A stretch of 64,000 nucleotides of DNA from Bacillota bacterium (GTDB taxonomy: Bacteria; Bacillota; Negativicutes; Sporomusales; Sporomusaceae), in the NCBI GenBank assembly GCA_023443285.1, contig JAEZVB010000137.1:1-64000 (forward strand). The letters run 5' to 3'. The first letter of the stretch is position 1. Each line of letters begins with the position of its first letter. Made by a program: the position numbers and the translations under genes. Under the pieces are notes generated by a model. That model saw only the letters and a list, made by a program, of their open reading frames with translations. It was not told the origin of the DNA and did not search any database. Below, one piece after another: positions 8,317 through 19,000 of this stretch.

Positions 8317-10218
8317 CTATTCAACAAAAAAATCCAGAATTGTTTCCCATACTTTTTTCAGTTTTAGTTTAAGTGCATCAAAACCTTGCAAACTGCTGTC
8401 AAACAAAATTCTTTCTTTTTCTACGCCTGCGTTTTCCGTAATCTTTAGGTTATCAAATACAGCATCATACACATCATCTGCCAAGTTTCGTTGACTTTGT
8501 CCGTAACCACCCCATGAACTTTCAAGGAATATAGCGCCTGCTTTCGTATTTAATACTTGCAAATCTTTGACAGCTTCCTTGTCATCAATGGCAATGCTTA
8601 GTTTATCACCTTGGAGAGATAAATCCAATTTTCGGTTCCCTTTCTCATGAACACTAATCGCGGGAATATACTGCTGTGCACCTTCTATTACAGTTGGCAC
8701 CTCTTCCTGCACCTTTTTCTCCAGGCGTGCTTCATACGCCTTTGCTGTTTCCGGCAAATCTGTATGTTGCATAAATACTTTTAATTCAGAAACTTCAGCA
8801 GCCTTTTTATCCTCTGGCACAGATAAAATTTCTTTTCCATCATGCTGATCTAAATGTAACTTGAACACTTGTTGTTCTGCAGCATTAGTTTTTTCCGAAA
8901 CATACAATACATTATTAAGAATGTATACGGATAAAAATCTATTTACGTTTTCATCTGACCGCAAGTATATTCTTTGCAGCCCAAGTTTGTTGCCTTTTAG
9001 TCTTACGGAGAGTTTTATATCATCATAATCACTACTGTTTTTTAACCGTATTAAGCCTTTATCCTGGGGCAATGCAGTTAAAACCATGGTTTCATCTTTA
9101 ATTTCTAAGGCGCCTTTAAGAGTTTCCCACAGCTTGTGCTTGTTTACATTACCTTTTACAAATTCTAAATCTTGATTAATATCATATTTAATCCGCATCA
9201 GCAGGTGGTTTGTATACCAGTAGGGTTGAGGCTGCATGCGGGTTAAATCATAAATACTGCTATTTCGCTGGTTTAAGGCAAAACCTTCCCGGTTAAAGTT
9301 CATCTTAAATAAGGTTTTAATCCAGTATTCATTTACCGCACTTACCTTATCATTATTACCAAATTTACCGGTATTCGAATGCATAAGTATATAGGTTCCA
9401 GGTACATAACCAAATGACTGAGTATACATATCGCGTAACATTTCATAATCACGAGAGATACGTTCCTTCATCCGGTTATGGCTCTCTTTAGGAATACCAT
9501 ATTCGTCACGGATATAATCCATCAAATAGTGATTATACTTTCGGCCTATGTATGGTGCAATTCCGTTAAACTTAAGCGCGTCCATTTCCCCCAAATAGTT
9601 ATCATAGCGATCAAATACATTAATAAAGTATAATCGGTAGCCATTTGTCCCCATTTCCCAAAAAGTTGTTTTTTCCAACGCTTTGAGTTCATCAAGCGTT
9701 AAAAACTTAAGATCATGTCCATCAAATTTTTCCGGATAGGTCAGGAGGGTTGCTTTATAATTCAAACCTTCGAGAATTTTTTGTGCAAAAACAGCAGTAT
9801 CTCTCCTGCCGTCTTCAAACATTAAAAATAATGATTTTTCCGGCAGGTCTTTTCCCTCTTGATAGTATTCTATAATATCTTGCTGGGTAACAGTTACATA
9901 CCCCTGCTCTTTTAACGCCTGCAGATGTTCCTGCAACCGTTCTGCGCCAATAATGTTTTGCTTACCCACTCTTGTTACACCAAAATAGGCAAGAGCAACA
10001 AATCCCTTTCCTGAAACCGCAGTAGTTTCTTCGGTATAAGGTTTATATGCCTTAAACGTATAAAAAGCAGCTATCATGCTAAATACAAATATGAATATGA
10101 TCGTCAATTGGACAATTACCCGTGCTATCTTTTTTCGATCTTTGAGTTCTGTAAATCTGGCATAAAGAGCACTTTTTCTTTTTTTGCGAGGAATAAATTC
10201 TTCAGTCGGAGTTATCAT
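8317..10218 (-). CDS. Membrane-anchored polysaccharide deacetylase-like protein
   Basis: A basic N-terminus and one membrane helix (about residues 34-54) precede an extracytoplasmic region. The first part resembles the PgaB/NodB deacetylase fold: FVALAYFGV, then a metal-site region LFLMFEDGRRD in place of the usual TFDDG, then EMGTNGYRL. The second half (about 380-633) resembles a beta-rich carbohydrate-binding or lectin-like domain. The usual Asp-Asp pair is reduced to Glu-Asp, so activity is uncertain. It overlaps the glycosyltransferase gene upstream by 17 bases, indicating translational coupling. Probable role: modification or guidance of the polymer during export, by analogy with PgaB. 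Confidence 0.75.
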   Translation of the reverse strand: MITPTEEFIPRKKRKSALYARFTELKDRKKIARVIVQLTIIFIFVFSMIAAFYTFKAYKPYTEETTAVSGKGFVALAYFGVTRVGKQNIIGAERLQEHLQALKEQGYVTVTQQDIIEYYQEGKDLPEKSLFLMFEDGRRDTAVFAQKILEGLNYKATLLTYPEKFDGHDLKFLTLDELKALEKTTFWEMGTNGYRLYFINVFDRYDNYLGEMDALKFNGIAPYIGRKYNHYLMDYIRDEYGIPKESHNRMKERISRDYEMLRDMYTQSFGYVPGTYILMHSNTGKFGNNDKVSAVNEYWIKTLFKMNFNREGFALNQRNSSIYDLTRMQPQPYWYTNHLLMRIKYDINQDLEFVKGNVNKHKLWETLKGALEIKDETMVLTALPQDKGLIRLKNSSDYDDIKLSVRLKGNKLGLQRIYLRSDENVNRFLSVYILNNVLYVSEKTNAAEQQVFKLHLDQHDGKEILSVPEDKKAAEVSELKVFMQHTDLPETAKAYEARLEKKVQEEVPTVIEGAQQYIPAISVHEKGNRKLDLSLQGDKLSIAIDDKEAVKDLQVLNTKAGAIFLESSWGGYGQSQRNLADDVYDAVFDNLKITENAGVEKERILFDSSLQGFDALKLKLKKVWETILDFFVE

Positions 10219-12058
10219 ATATTTTGTCCCCTATTTTTTTACGTTTCTTTTTAGCCGCTTCCAGAAGATCCGCCGGGGTCATCCGTGTTCCCCAGGTACT
10301 TTTCCAAAAGGTTACCCAAGCTATGGGCATTTGCCATAAAAGCACAGCTTCATAATATATGCAAAACCAAATCCCATAAATCCAGGTAGAGCTTCTTCTA
10401 AGGAATAATTGTGCCAAACTCATAAGTACAGCCATTAAAAGGAGGCCAAGGATAAAGGTAAACGGAAATACTCTATGCATAAACGGAATATAAATCAGGT
10501 TATACATAACAATCATAGGTGCCAATAATGGTACGATCATCCCCATATAAAAAGACAAGGCCATAAAAGGTTCTTTTTTCCACATAAAACGGGCAGCAAT
10601 CAATGATTCCCTCAGCCATGAACGCTTCCAACGCATTTGTTGTTTTAGAAAGACTTTATACTTATTGGGCACAATGGTACTGCAAACTGCCGTATCCTGA
10701 TAGGTGGTACGGTTTTCCCGCAAAATAAAATTAGTCATACTCCGGTCATCACCGAATGTAGCCCGTTCTCCCAAGAATTTCTGGTTCAGCCACGCATCCA
10801 TATATTTGATGACTAACGCTTTCCGATAACAAGAAATTGGTCCGGACAAACAGGTAACAGCATCAAAATAACCTTCTGCTGCTTTCATAATCCGAAAAGC
10901 AATATAATAGCGAACAGCCTGCATTTTTGTCAGGGCGTTGGTATACGTATTGGCGACATCGGTTCTGCCGGAAACGCCCCCCATTTTTGTGTCTTTAAAA
11001 GGCTGAACAATATTGCGAACGGCAAAGGGGTCTAGAAAGCTGTCAGAGTCAACAAATACTACCAATTCGTGCTGTGCCATCAACGCTCCCTTGGCCATGG
11101 CTTCCCGCTTGCCTGCATTTTGCGGTTGACGGAAATAATGAAGTCTTGTATCAACCTCATAGCGTTTTTCTTTACTCTTAATTTCTTCAACGATTTCTTG
11201 AATTCTTTCAAAAGAGCGGTCATTGGAGCAATCATCAATTACAATGACTTCCAGTTTGTCAATCGGATAATCCTGATTAATGCAACTAATAATTGTTCTT
11301 TGTATCCATTCTTCCTCATTAAAACAAGGAATAATTATGCTGACACCCGGTGTAAATTCACTGTCAATCGCATCAGGTCGGTAAAACATAGCAAACAAAT
11401 AACGGCTTAATAAAAAGACGGCAGTAATGATACTATACGTATACAGAACTTTATTAAACTCGAAATATAGCATACCTTCTGCCCGTGAAAAGATAATACA
11501 GAAACTAACTACAAATAAGAATAGCGAAGCTAGCGACATTAGATACCAATTTTTTTTCTTATTGGCATGTTGCGCTAATGATTCGGAAAACATAATACCG
11601 CAGCTTACTTTTCCATCAGCGTTTTTCATCCAGACTAACTTAGCGCCAATATTGACCTTCATCTCATAGCCTTCAGGCATAGAACCGGGCGTAATGGTAA
11701 ACTTCAGTCGAATATTCTGAGTTTGTTCCATTTCCGCAGCTACTTCAGGGGAAACTTCTAAAAGCATTCCGGTTGTTGAGATATCTACCCCTCTGCCGGT
11801 TTGTTTTATTTTTTTTCTTCCCAAAGTATATTGAATAGAAACTTGATAATTAACTAAATAGCGCCTGCCTAAATTTTTCGATTCTATCTGGCTGTCAAAA
11901 TCATAAAATCCGTCAGTCTTTCCTTTTGCTCGCCGTCGATCCAGATTGCTGCGCACGCCTTCCTTATCTGGCACGTTCGAAAGGAGCCTGCGATCCGGCT
12001 TAGCAACAAGCAGGATATCTTCCGTTTCCATTTTATTTTTCTGCGCTAATTTATCCAT
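10202..12058 (-). CDS. PilZ-domain family 2 glycosyltransferase (processive polysaccharide synthase)
   Basis: Domains in order: a PilZ domain (about 62-165, with arginines in LGRRYLV and the signature DISTTG at about 94-99), membrane helices (about 172-192 and 207-228), then a GT2 catalytic domain with SIIIPCFNEE, VFVDSDS (DxD, about 337-341), GDD (about 438-440) and QQMRW (about 475-479), and more helices at the C-terminus. The QxxRW signature marks processive synthases such as PgaC, hyaluronan and cellulose synthases. PilZ domains bind cyclic di-GMP, so synthesis is probably activated by it. The second ATG (12058) is taken as the start because AAGGA lies seven bases before it. Polymer identity is unknown; a hexosamine-type polymer fits the neighbours. 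Confidence 0.9.
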   Translation of the reverse strand: MDKLAQKNKMETEDILLVAKPDRRLLSNVPDKEGVRSNLDRRRAKGKTDGFYDFDSQIESKNLGRRYLVNYQVSIQYTLGRKKIKQTGRGVDISTTGMLLEVSPEVAAEMEQTQNIRLKFTITPGSMPEGYEMKVNIGAKLVWMKNADGKVSCGIMFSESLAQHANKKKNWYLMSLASLFLFVVSFCIIFSRAEGMLYFEFNKVLYTYSIITAVFLLSRYLFAMFYRPDAIDSEFTPGVSIIIPCFNEEEWIQRTIISCINQDYPIDKLEVIVIDDCSNDRSFERIQEIVEEIKSKEKRYEVDTRLHYFRQPQNAGKREAMAKGALMAQHELVVFVDSDSFLDPFAVRNIVQPFKDTKMGGVSGRTDVANTYTNALTKMQAVRYYIAFRIMKAAEGYFDAVTCLSGPISCYRKALVIKYMDAWLNQKFLGERATFGDDRSMTNFILRENRTTYQDTAVCSTIVPNKYKVFLKQQMRWKRSWLRESLIAARFMWKKEPFMALSFYMGMIVPLLAPMIVMYNLIYIPFMHRVFPFTFILGLLLMAVLMSLAQLFLRRSSTWIYGIWFCIYYEAVLLWQMPIAWVTFWKSTWGTRMTPADLLEAAKKKRKKIGDKIYDNSD

Positions 12059-12123
12059 AATCATATCCTTACAACATTCTGCTAAGCTAATTTCTGTAAA
12101 ATTATCAGCGCTGTATCATACGC

Positions 12124-14697
12124 TCAATGTTGTTTCTGATTTATCTGCGAGTAACCATTTACTAAATAATCTGATAGCCTGCCGACCTTAAACTTCGAGG
12201 GATCAGAATCTGCCTTCGCTTCGTTGGCTGTCAACAAAATATCCACTGCAGTTGCCGTATACTTAGCGGCATCACTCATGTGCATGACCAAAATAGCCCC
12301 TTTTTGCACTTCACCGTCTGCAGTAAAAATACCCTCTGTAATCTTGGCGATAAGGGTTCCAACATTATCAGCCATATAATCCTCAGTACTGGTAGAGCCG
12401 GATACAATGTACTCATAACCGGCTCCAAGCACCGATTCCATCCCCACCTTGCTAATTGCAAGTGTGGGCGGACGAAAATATTTAGTTAAAACCGGTTTGC
12501 CCTTAAACGTTACATCGCCTGTAACTTCCAGCAATTTATCGTAGGATGTGGCTAATTCTTGGGTATACTCTTCTTTAGTTTGTGGTGAAACAAACTTGCC
12601 AGTTTGGGGATCTGTGATTACCATCGGTTTATGTTTATCTGAGTGATCGCCAATTTCATGACCTTCCTGTGCAATTGCCCTGAGCAAATTAGGATTATTT
12701 GCTAGGTTGTTGGTAATAATGAAAAAAGTTCCCGTCACATTATGTTTACGTAAAACATATAGAAGTTTATTAATTGCTGAATCTGACCCCCAGTCATCAA
12801 AGGTTAAAAAGATAACATTATCTTTGGTATGAATACAACCATTTCTATCCAAACGCCGGGCTTCCATTTTTGAAAACCCAAGCATCCGATCTTCTATATT
12901 AACAGTTGATTGACCGATATAGCGCTTAGTCAATTCTGATAAGAATTTGTGATGATCAATAGTAGCAAATTCCAGCGATTCGGCTTGTAAATAAGCGGGA
13001 ACCTGTTCCCTATCTCCCGGATATTTGTAAATCATTTTGTGGTTATTAAGAATTTCACCAACCGGCTTAATCATGTACTGCGAATCATTTGCCCGGTTAT
13101 TGTCAGGATTATCATAAAAGGTTGCATAAGCAATATTGTCTATTTTGTTATGCTTAATTGTCTCCATCAAACCACCGATGATTTGGTTATCTGTATAAAA
13201 ATCCATTTTAAAATAAAGAATTTGCCCCCGGGCAAGGGAAGCCTTACTTTTTGGAAAAACTTCTGTCATAATTGCGTCTACAGAAGTATAGTCCTTATGC
13301 TTACTTTGCACAACATTCATGGATTGTCCAATCAAATAATAGTCCAGACTGCCAACAGCTTCTTTTGTGGTATCTGTAATAACACCTGATACTTGTTTAA
13401 CTAAATTGGTAGTTACACCAAAATTCTCCTTCAGTATTCGGGATGAACGGACAAGACTATTACTGGTTTCTTCAAACGTGGCTCCGTCCTTCGGTCTTAT
13501 CGCAATACCAATTTCATGTCCGCTTGAAATAATTTTTTTTATGGTTTGCGGATATTTTTTCATTTCTGTTTCCGCAACAAAGAAAGTCGCTTTAATACCA
13601 AGTTTATTCAATTTTTCCAGAACATCATCGACAACTGTTTCCTTCGCTAAGCCGCCAAAGGTATAGGAAAGCGCCTGTTCTGTTGTGAAAATCATCTTCA
13701 TTTCAGTTGCAGGCTGACGACCATTTTCAGCTGCATAGGCTGTCTGGCAAAAGAACAAAGGCATAATTTGTTCTTTCAAAAAGGATACTGTTTTATTAAC
13801 AAGCTCATCCACATATACCGAACTATATTTTGCCTTTTGCAATGCAATTAAGAGTTGTTCGACAGCCAAGACAGTTTCTTTTTCCTCCTGGTTAAGCGGC
13901 GCAGGCATTTCTTTTATGCTTGGCTGTTTGTCGATGGCCGGTTTCTCATCATTTTTTCCCTGTCCAAGTATAAATGGATCGATATTTGTTATTAGCTTAA
14001 CAGAAACAATGCTTCCCGGTTGCAAAGCCGCAACAAAAGCGTCTGCAGCAGCCGGAGAGTTGACCTGTTTTACATTTAAAAAGACATCACTCTGGACAAC
14101 GCTTTTAAAACCGCAGGCTTTGGCAACTTGTAATATTTTATCCGTATATTTAGTATCATTACATTTTAATAGGTTTGGCTCTTGAGCCGTTTCCTGTTTG
14201 ATAATTTTTTTTGCCCGGCAAAAATCCTGTACTAGCCTATCAACAGGCAGCTCTTCCATTTTTGCCATGCCCACAAGCGTAAAGTTTTCAACTTTTTGTC
14301 CTGCTTTAGTAATATCTGCTACAAGCTGTGGTTCTTCCACAACTTGTATTCCGTTAGCAAAAAAGGTTGCTTTAACATTATATTTTTGTAATAACCCCAA
14401 TATTTGTTGCAAGGTCGTTCGATCAGTCAGGCCATCAAAAGTCAGCGCAATCGTCCGCGAACCGCCTTTATTGCCACGAATAACCGTTGCTCTTTCCTGA
14501 CTCTTTTTTAGTTGCTCAAGAGCTAACGTAATTTCCGAATCCGCATTATAAGGATTTTCCACAATTATATCTGTATTGTTTTGGTGGTCTTGCATCCGAT
14601 TTTTTAAGGACAACAGCGAATCTTTGTAAAAAAATGCAGCAGTCAGAAAGATTCCTATTATAATACCGAATATAATTATAAGCTTCTTGTTTTTCAC
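12124..14697 (-). CDS. Membrane-anchored protein with three NodB deacetylase-type domains, only the last intact
   Basis: After an N-terminal helix, three polysaccharide-deacetylase (CE4) units can be read, at about residues 75-245, 330-520 and 620-850. Each keeps KATFF or TGTFF. The metal-site motif is TFDGL in the first, TFGGL in the second and the full TFDDW in the third, which also has the HSDKH metal ligands and FRPP. So one catalytic and two degenerate domains are predicted. Between the first two there is a hydrophobic stretch ending in CQTAYAAE, which looks like a buried signal peptide and suggests gene fusion. A GTG at 14697 with AGGAG eight bases upstream is chosen as start. Role: likely N-deacetylation of the exported polymer. 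Confidence 0.85.
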   Translation of the reverse strand: MKNKKLIIIFGIIIGIFLTAAFFYKDSLLSLKNRMQDHQNNTDIIVENPYNADSEITLALEQLKKSQERATVIRGNKGGSRTIALTFDGLTDRTTLQQILGLLQKYNVKATFFANGIQVVEEPQLVADITKAGQKVENFTLVGMAKMEELPVDRLVQDFCRAKKIIKQETAQEPNLLKCNDTKYTDKILQVAKACGFKSVVQSDVFLNVKQVNSPAAADAFVAALQPGSIVSVKLITNIDPFILGQGKNDEKPAIDKQPSIKEMPAPLNQEEKETVLAVEQLLIALQKAKYSSVYVDELVNKTVSFLKEQIMPLFFCQTAYAAENGRQPATEMKMIFTTEQALSYTFGGLAKETVVDDVLEKLNKLGIKATFFVAETEMKKYPQTIKKIISSGHEIGIAIRPKDGATFEETSNSLVRSSRILKENFGVTTNLVKQVSGVITDTTKEAVGSLDYYLIGQSMNVVQSKHKDYTSVDAIMTEVFPKSKASLARGQILYFKMDFYTDNQIIGGLMETIKHNKIDNIAYATFYDNPDNNRANDSQYMIKPVGEILNNHKMIYKYPGDREQVPAYLQAESLEFATIDHHKFLSELTKRYIGQSTVNIEDRMLGFSKMEARRLDRNGCIHTKDNVIFLTFDDWGSDSAINKLLYVLRKHNVTGTFFIITNNLANNPNLLRAIAQEGHEIGDHSDKHKPMVITDPQTGKFVSPQTKEEYTQELATSYDKLLEVTGDVTFKGKPVLTKYFRPPTLAISKVGMESVLGAGYEYIVSGSTSTEDYMADNVGTLIAKITEGIFTADGEVQKGAILVMHMSDAAKYTATAVDILLTANEAKADSDPSKFKVGRLSDYLVNGYSQINQKQH

Positions 14698-14714
14698 GGG
14701 TATCACTCCTATGA

Positions 14715-16040
14715 CTAAAAGCTCCAATAAGAATAGGTATCTTTTATGTGTCTCGCTTGAATCACATTTTTGATATCAATTATTACATGCTGTGAATCGC
14801 TTTGTTCCTGTTCAAACATTTTTTCGATAGTTGATGCTTTTAAATCCTTAAATTGTTTATGTCCCACTAAAAATATTAAACAGTCCGCATTACAAACATC
14901 GTTTATTTCGAGAAGTTCATTATGCAATTCACTTATGAATTCGTTTTTATCAGCCACCGGATCTACTACTTTTACATTTATGCCATATTCAGCAAGCTGG
15001 TTGCAAACATCGACTGCTTTAGAATTGCGCATATCAGGACAATCTTCTTTGAAGGTTATCCCGAATACATATATGTTGGATTTTTTAATGTTTTTTCCTG
15101 CTTGAATCAATTTTTTGACAACATTGTTGACAATAAAAGTTGCCATACTGTCATTTACTTTTCTGCCAGCGGCTATGATTTGCGAATAATATCCCAGCAG
15201 TTGAGCTTGATAGATAAAATAATAAGGGTCAATACCAATGCAGTGTCCGCCTACTAACCCGGGATAAAATCCCAACGCATTCCATTTGGTGTTCATAGCA
15301 TTAATTACTTCATTTGTGTTAATCCCCATACGGGCAAAAATCATCGCCAATTCATTCATAAAGGCAATATTAATATCCCTTTGGGCATTTTCTGCTACTT
15401 TTGCCGCTTCCGCGACTTTAATGGTCGAGGCTCGATATACACCTGCAGATATTATCATCTCATAGGCGGCCGCGATATTTTCCAGTGCTTCTGCATCTAT
15501 GCCCGAGACAATTTTTTGAATATTTTCCAACCTATGTATTTTGTCGCCTGGATTTATTCTTTCCGGCGAATACCCGACTTTGAAATCCCGGCCACATACC
15601 AGACCTGATTCTTTCTCTAAAATAGGTATGCAAATATCTTCGGTCACGCCCGGATAGACGGTAGATTCAAAAACAACAATACTGCCTCTTGAGAAATTTC
15701 GACCTACCGTCTGGCTGGCATTAACAACAGGAGACAAATCCGGTGTTTTATCCCCATTGATAGGTGTTGGGACGGCAACGATAATCATTTTCGCCTCTTG
15801 CAATCTTGTTGCATCAGTAGTAAATTCTAGGGTTGTGTTCTGAATTTTCTCATTGCCAATTTCGTGGGTAGGATCAATTCCTTGTTTATAGGTATTAACC
15901 TTTTCTTCGTTAATATCATATCCCAGTGTCTTGACTTTTTCGGCAAAAGCAACCGCTAGAGGTAATCCCACATATCCTAATCCTACAACTGCCACATAAT
16001 TCTTCATAGTCCGTATTGCATCAACTACTTCTAACTGCAT
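14715..16040 (-). CDS. UDP-N-acetylhexosamine 6-dehydrogenase (TviB/WbpA family)
   Basis: The 441-residue protein has the N-terminal NAD-binding motif VVGLGYVGLPLAVAFAEK, the central dimer helix region and the active-site motif GGHCIGIDPYYF, with a catalytic Cys. This is the organisation of UDP-sugar 6-dehydrogenases that oxidise UDP-GlcNAc, UDP-GalNAc or UDP-ManNAc to the uronic acid. SPERINPGD matches the N-acetylhexosamine branch better than UDP-glucose dehydrogenases. It would supply an amino-uronic acid nucleotide sugar to the PilZ-glycosyltransferase of the same operon. The exact substrate cannot be fixed from sequence alone. The start has only a weak upstream AGG. Confidence 0.88.
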   Translation of the reverse strand: MQLEVVDAIRTMKNYVAVVGLGYVGLPLAVAFAEKVKTLGYDINEEKVNTYKQGIDPTHEIGNEKIQNTTLEFTTDATRLQEAKMIIVAVPTPINGDKTPDLSPVVNASQTVGRNFSRGSIVVFESTVYPGVTEDICIPILEKESGLVCGRDFKVGYSPERINPGDKIHRLENIQKIVSGIDAEALENIAAAYEMIISAGVYRASTIKVAEAAKVAENAQRDINIAFMNELAMIFARMGINTNEVINAMNTKWNALGFYPGLVGGHCIGIDPYYFIYQAQLLGYYSQIIAAGRKVNDSMATFIVNNVVKKLIQAGKNIKKSNIYVFGITFKEDCPDMRNSKAVDVCNQLAEYGINVKVVDPVADKNEFISELHNELLEINDVCNADCLIFLVGHKQFKDLKASTIEKMFEQEQSDSQHVIIDIKNVIQARHIKDTYSYWSF

Positions 16041-16061
16041 CTTTCAAAACCTGCCTATCTA

Positions 16062-19000
16062 TTAAAAATAATGTGTCAGTTGCGTCCAGAAGGTCTTCCC
16101 TCTTTCTCCCGAAATTTTGTCTTTTAAATCATAATATTCGATGCCTAGTACAGAGTCTTTGGCGAACGCATAGTTTATCCCTAATCCATAGCCTTTAAAG
16201 CCTTGCATCGAGTTAGCTTTGCCGTCCATTCCATGAGAAATATAAGTATATTGGGGTTGATCATAATATTTTACATACAGATTATAAGTGTTTGGCCGGT
16301 ATGTGTGTAACTGACCATAACTAAGAGTTAACACATAGCCATTTGTATTTCCTTTACTGTCTTTACGGCTAGAGCCTAAAAACATGGCACCTACACTCAA
16401 ATCGTTAAAGTTGTAATTCCCACCAATATTCACAATTGTGTTTCGATCATGCGTACCCTCGTCCAGTTGATAGTAATATAATCCGGTTTCCAGATTATAA
16501 TCAAAATCAGTATATCGTGCTGTTACTATGTATGTTTCCTTGGTATTTTGGGTTTTCCCATAACCGACCGAATATTTTACCGGTTCACCAGCATCAAGTT
16601 TGACCCCGGTCAAGCTGCTGTCATAAATATTTCCCTCGGCCATAAGGTAACCAAATTTACCTGCTTTGACAGTAGCATCCCCTAGTTTCCCTCTTATGTA
16701 CAAGCTGGAAAGCTCGAACTTATTATTATAATTTTTAATACTCTGTTGCCCTTCGAGCGTACTATATACATGCCAATCTTTATTAATCTTGCTGTTGGCA
16801 CTAAGATAGAGACGGAATCCCGCTGCAGTTTTATTCCATTTTTCCGAACCGGAATTCACCGCGTAGTGATAACGAATTTCACCATCAAGCTTGACCTTAT
16901 TGTCAGGATGCTTACTGCGATTACCAACATCCATTAATTCATCAATAAGTCCTGAATAGGTCTCCCGATTAAGCACTTGAAAGGTAGGTTTATCACTTTT
17001 CTGCAATCCTGTTGACTTTCCATCAGCAATAATTTTATCTATTTGATTAATGATTTTTGTTGTAAGCTGCGCAAATTGAGTTTGGGCCTTTTTCATGTCT
17101 AAATTATTATCATTAATTATAGTAGTTGTAATTTGCGCCATTTCATAGGTAAATTGATTTCGCTGTTCACTTGGTATGATTGGTATTACTTTGGCCGTAA
17201 TATTAGAAATCGCGTAAGTAAAATCAATTTTAAAATTCTCAGCATTTGTGGTTGGTGACGATAAGAATTTTGTTGCAATTTGCGCCATTTCATAAGCAAA
17301 CTCTTCTTTGATCTTTTGAGGAGCTTCTTTATCTACACTCAGGACGTGCTTATTCGACTCAACGAGATTGCTTACGTTTAAAGCAGAATCCTGACTTTTT
17401 TGTACCGTTGTACTTAACAGCCTGGGCTTCATTTTTTGATAGTCGTTAGAAGCGGCATAGTTTGTTTGCAAAGTAGCGGATTTTTGTCCTTGCCGGTTTG
17501 GCTCCAGAGCCGCTACGGCTTTACTACGACCATATTTATTGGTTATTGTGTCAAGTGCCTGACGGGATTTTGTGTAATCGCCCATAGCAATGGCTGTCCG
17601 CGCCATACCTGACAGGCCAGCTAATTCTCCATCCGGTTGCTCTGACAATAATTGATATTGTTTATAGGCTGCTTGATTAAAGTTCTTCTTAACTAAAGCT
17701 TCAGCGTACTGTTCACGATAAGCTTGCTTGGGATACTTGCTTAGCACTAATTCAAACAGCATCTTTCCGGCCAAATATTTATCTGTATTAATAAACGTTA
17801 TTGCGTCAGTCACCACGGCGTCCACATTAGCCGGTCTGCCAAGTACTTTGTCATAGTGGCTGAGTCCCTCTGCCGTGCGTCCGGCTAATAGTAATTGAAA
17901 ACCTACCTTCTGCCAGTTTGCAGCATCACCGGGTTGTGGTCTGGCAAGGTGTTGATGTATCGCCAAAGCTTGTTCCTTTTTGCCAAGCCGGATATAGCTT
18001 TCGGCCAGAGCCCTAAGCCCCAGAGTAGTCCCCCCTGCATAAGCAGGCCATAACCTTTCTCCTTCTTGTACCGCTAATTCATACTGTGAACTATTGGCAA
18101 GGGCGATTATATAGTAACTGGCAGCCGAACTGTCAACAGGTGAGGTTTTCACGTAGCTTTTTAAAAGCGAAACAGCCTTTTGATTTTGCCCACTATTCAT
18201 ATAGGCAAGAGCTAAACTATGTTCTAACTTGGGTAGTTGGGATTTAGATACCTCACTGTTAGTCATTGTCCGCCGCGCACGTTCTAAATCCCCTGCGGCT
18301 TGCCGGTAATCCTTTATTTCAATACTCAGCATACCACGGCTAAAGTATACTTCAAAGTCATTGGGGTTTTGGGCCAGTAATCGTTCATAATAAAGCTGTG
18401 CACCGGCCTGGTTGCCACGAAGCAAATTCATTTCTCCAGCCCATAATAGTGCGTCATGCTCACCGCGGAAGATTGCCGGCTCTAATACCGCCATGGCTTT
18501 ATCATACTTTTTCAATTGAAAATAAGCTTTACTAACACTTTTGCTGACTGAAAACGGCATTGCAAAATTTGAATGCCGTTCATATAAATTGACAGCCTGG
18601 TCATTCTGACCTGCCTGTTGCGAAATAATAATATAATCAAAAACTAGCGACTGATCATTGTTATTTGACTTAGAAAAACTAGCCATAATGTCCAGTGCTT
18701 GTTGAGCCTGGCCGTTCTTTGCCAGTTCCAAAGCTTGTGAATGTAATACATTCTGTTCATTTTCACTAGGAACGGCAGGCTTTGCAGCAGTAACCCGGTT
18801 TATATCCTGTACTGCAGGAATATCATCTGCCAATCTGTACATGCGCAAACTTTTTTCATACCATTGAAGATAATATTGCTTGTCCGGACTAATAGCAATA
18901 ACCAATCTAAACAATGATTTTCCGCCGGCATAATTACCCTGCGCCAAAAGTGCCACAGCATCTTCTGCTGCCCCTTTAAGCATTCCATGATTTTCGTTCA

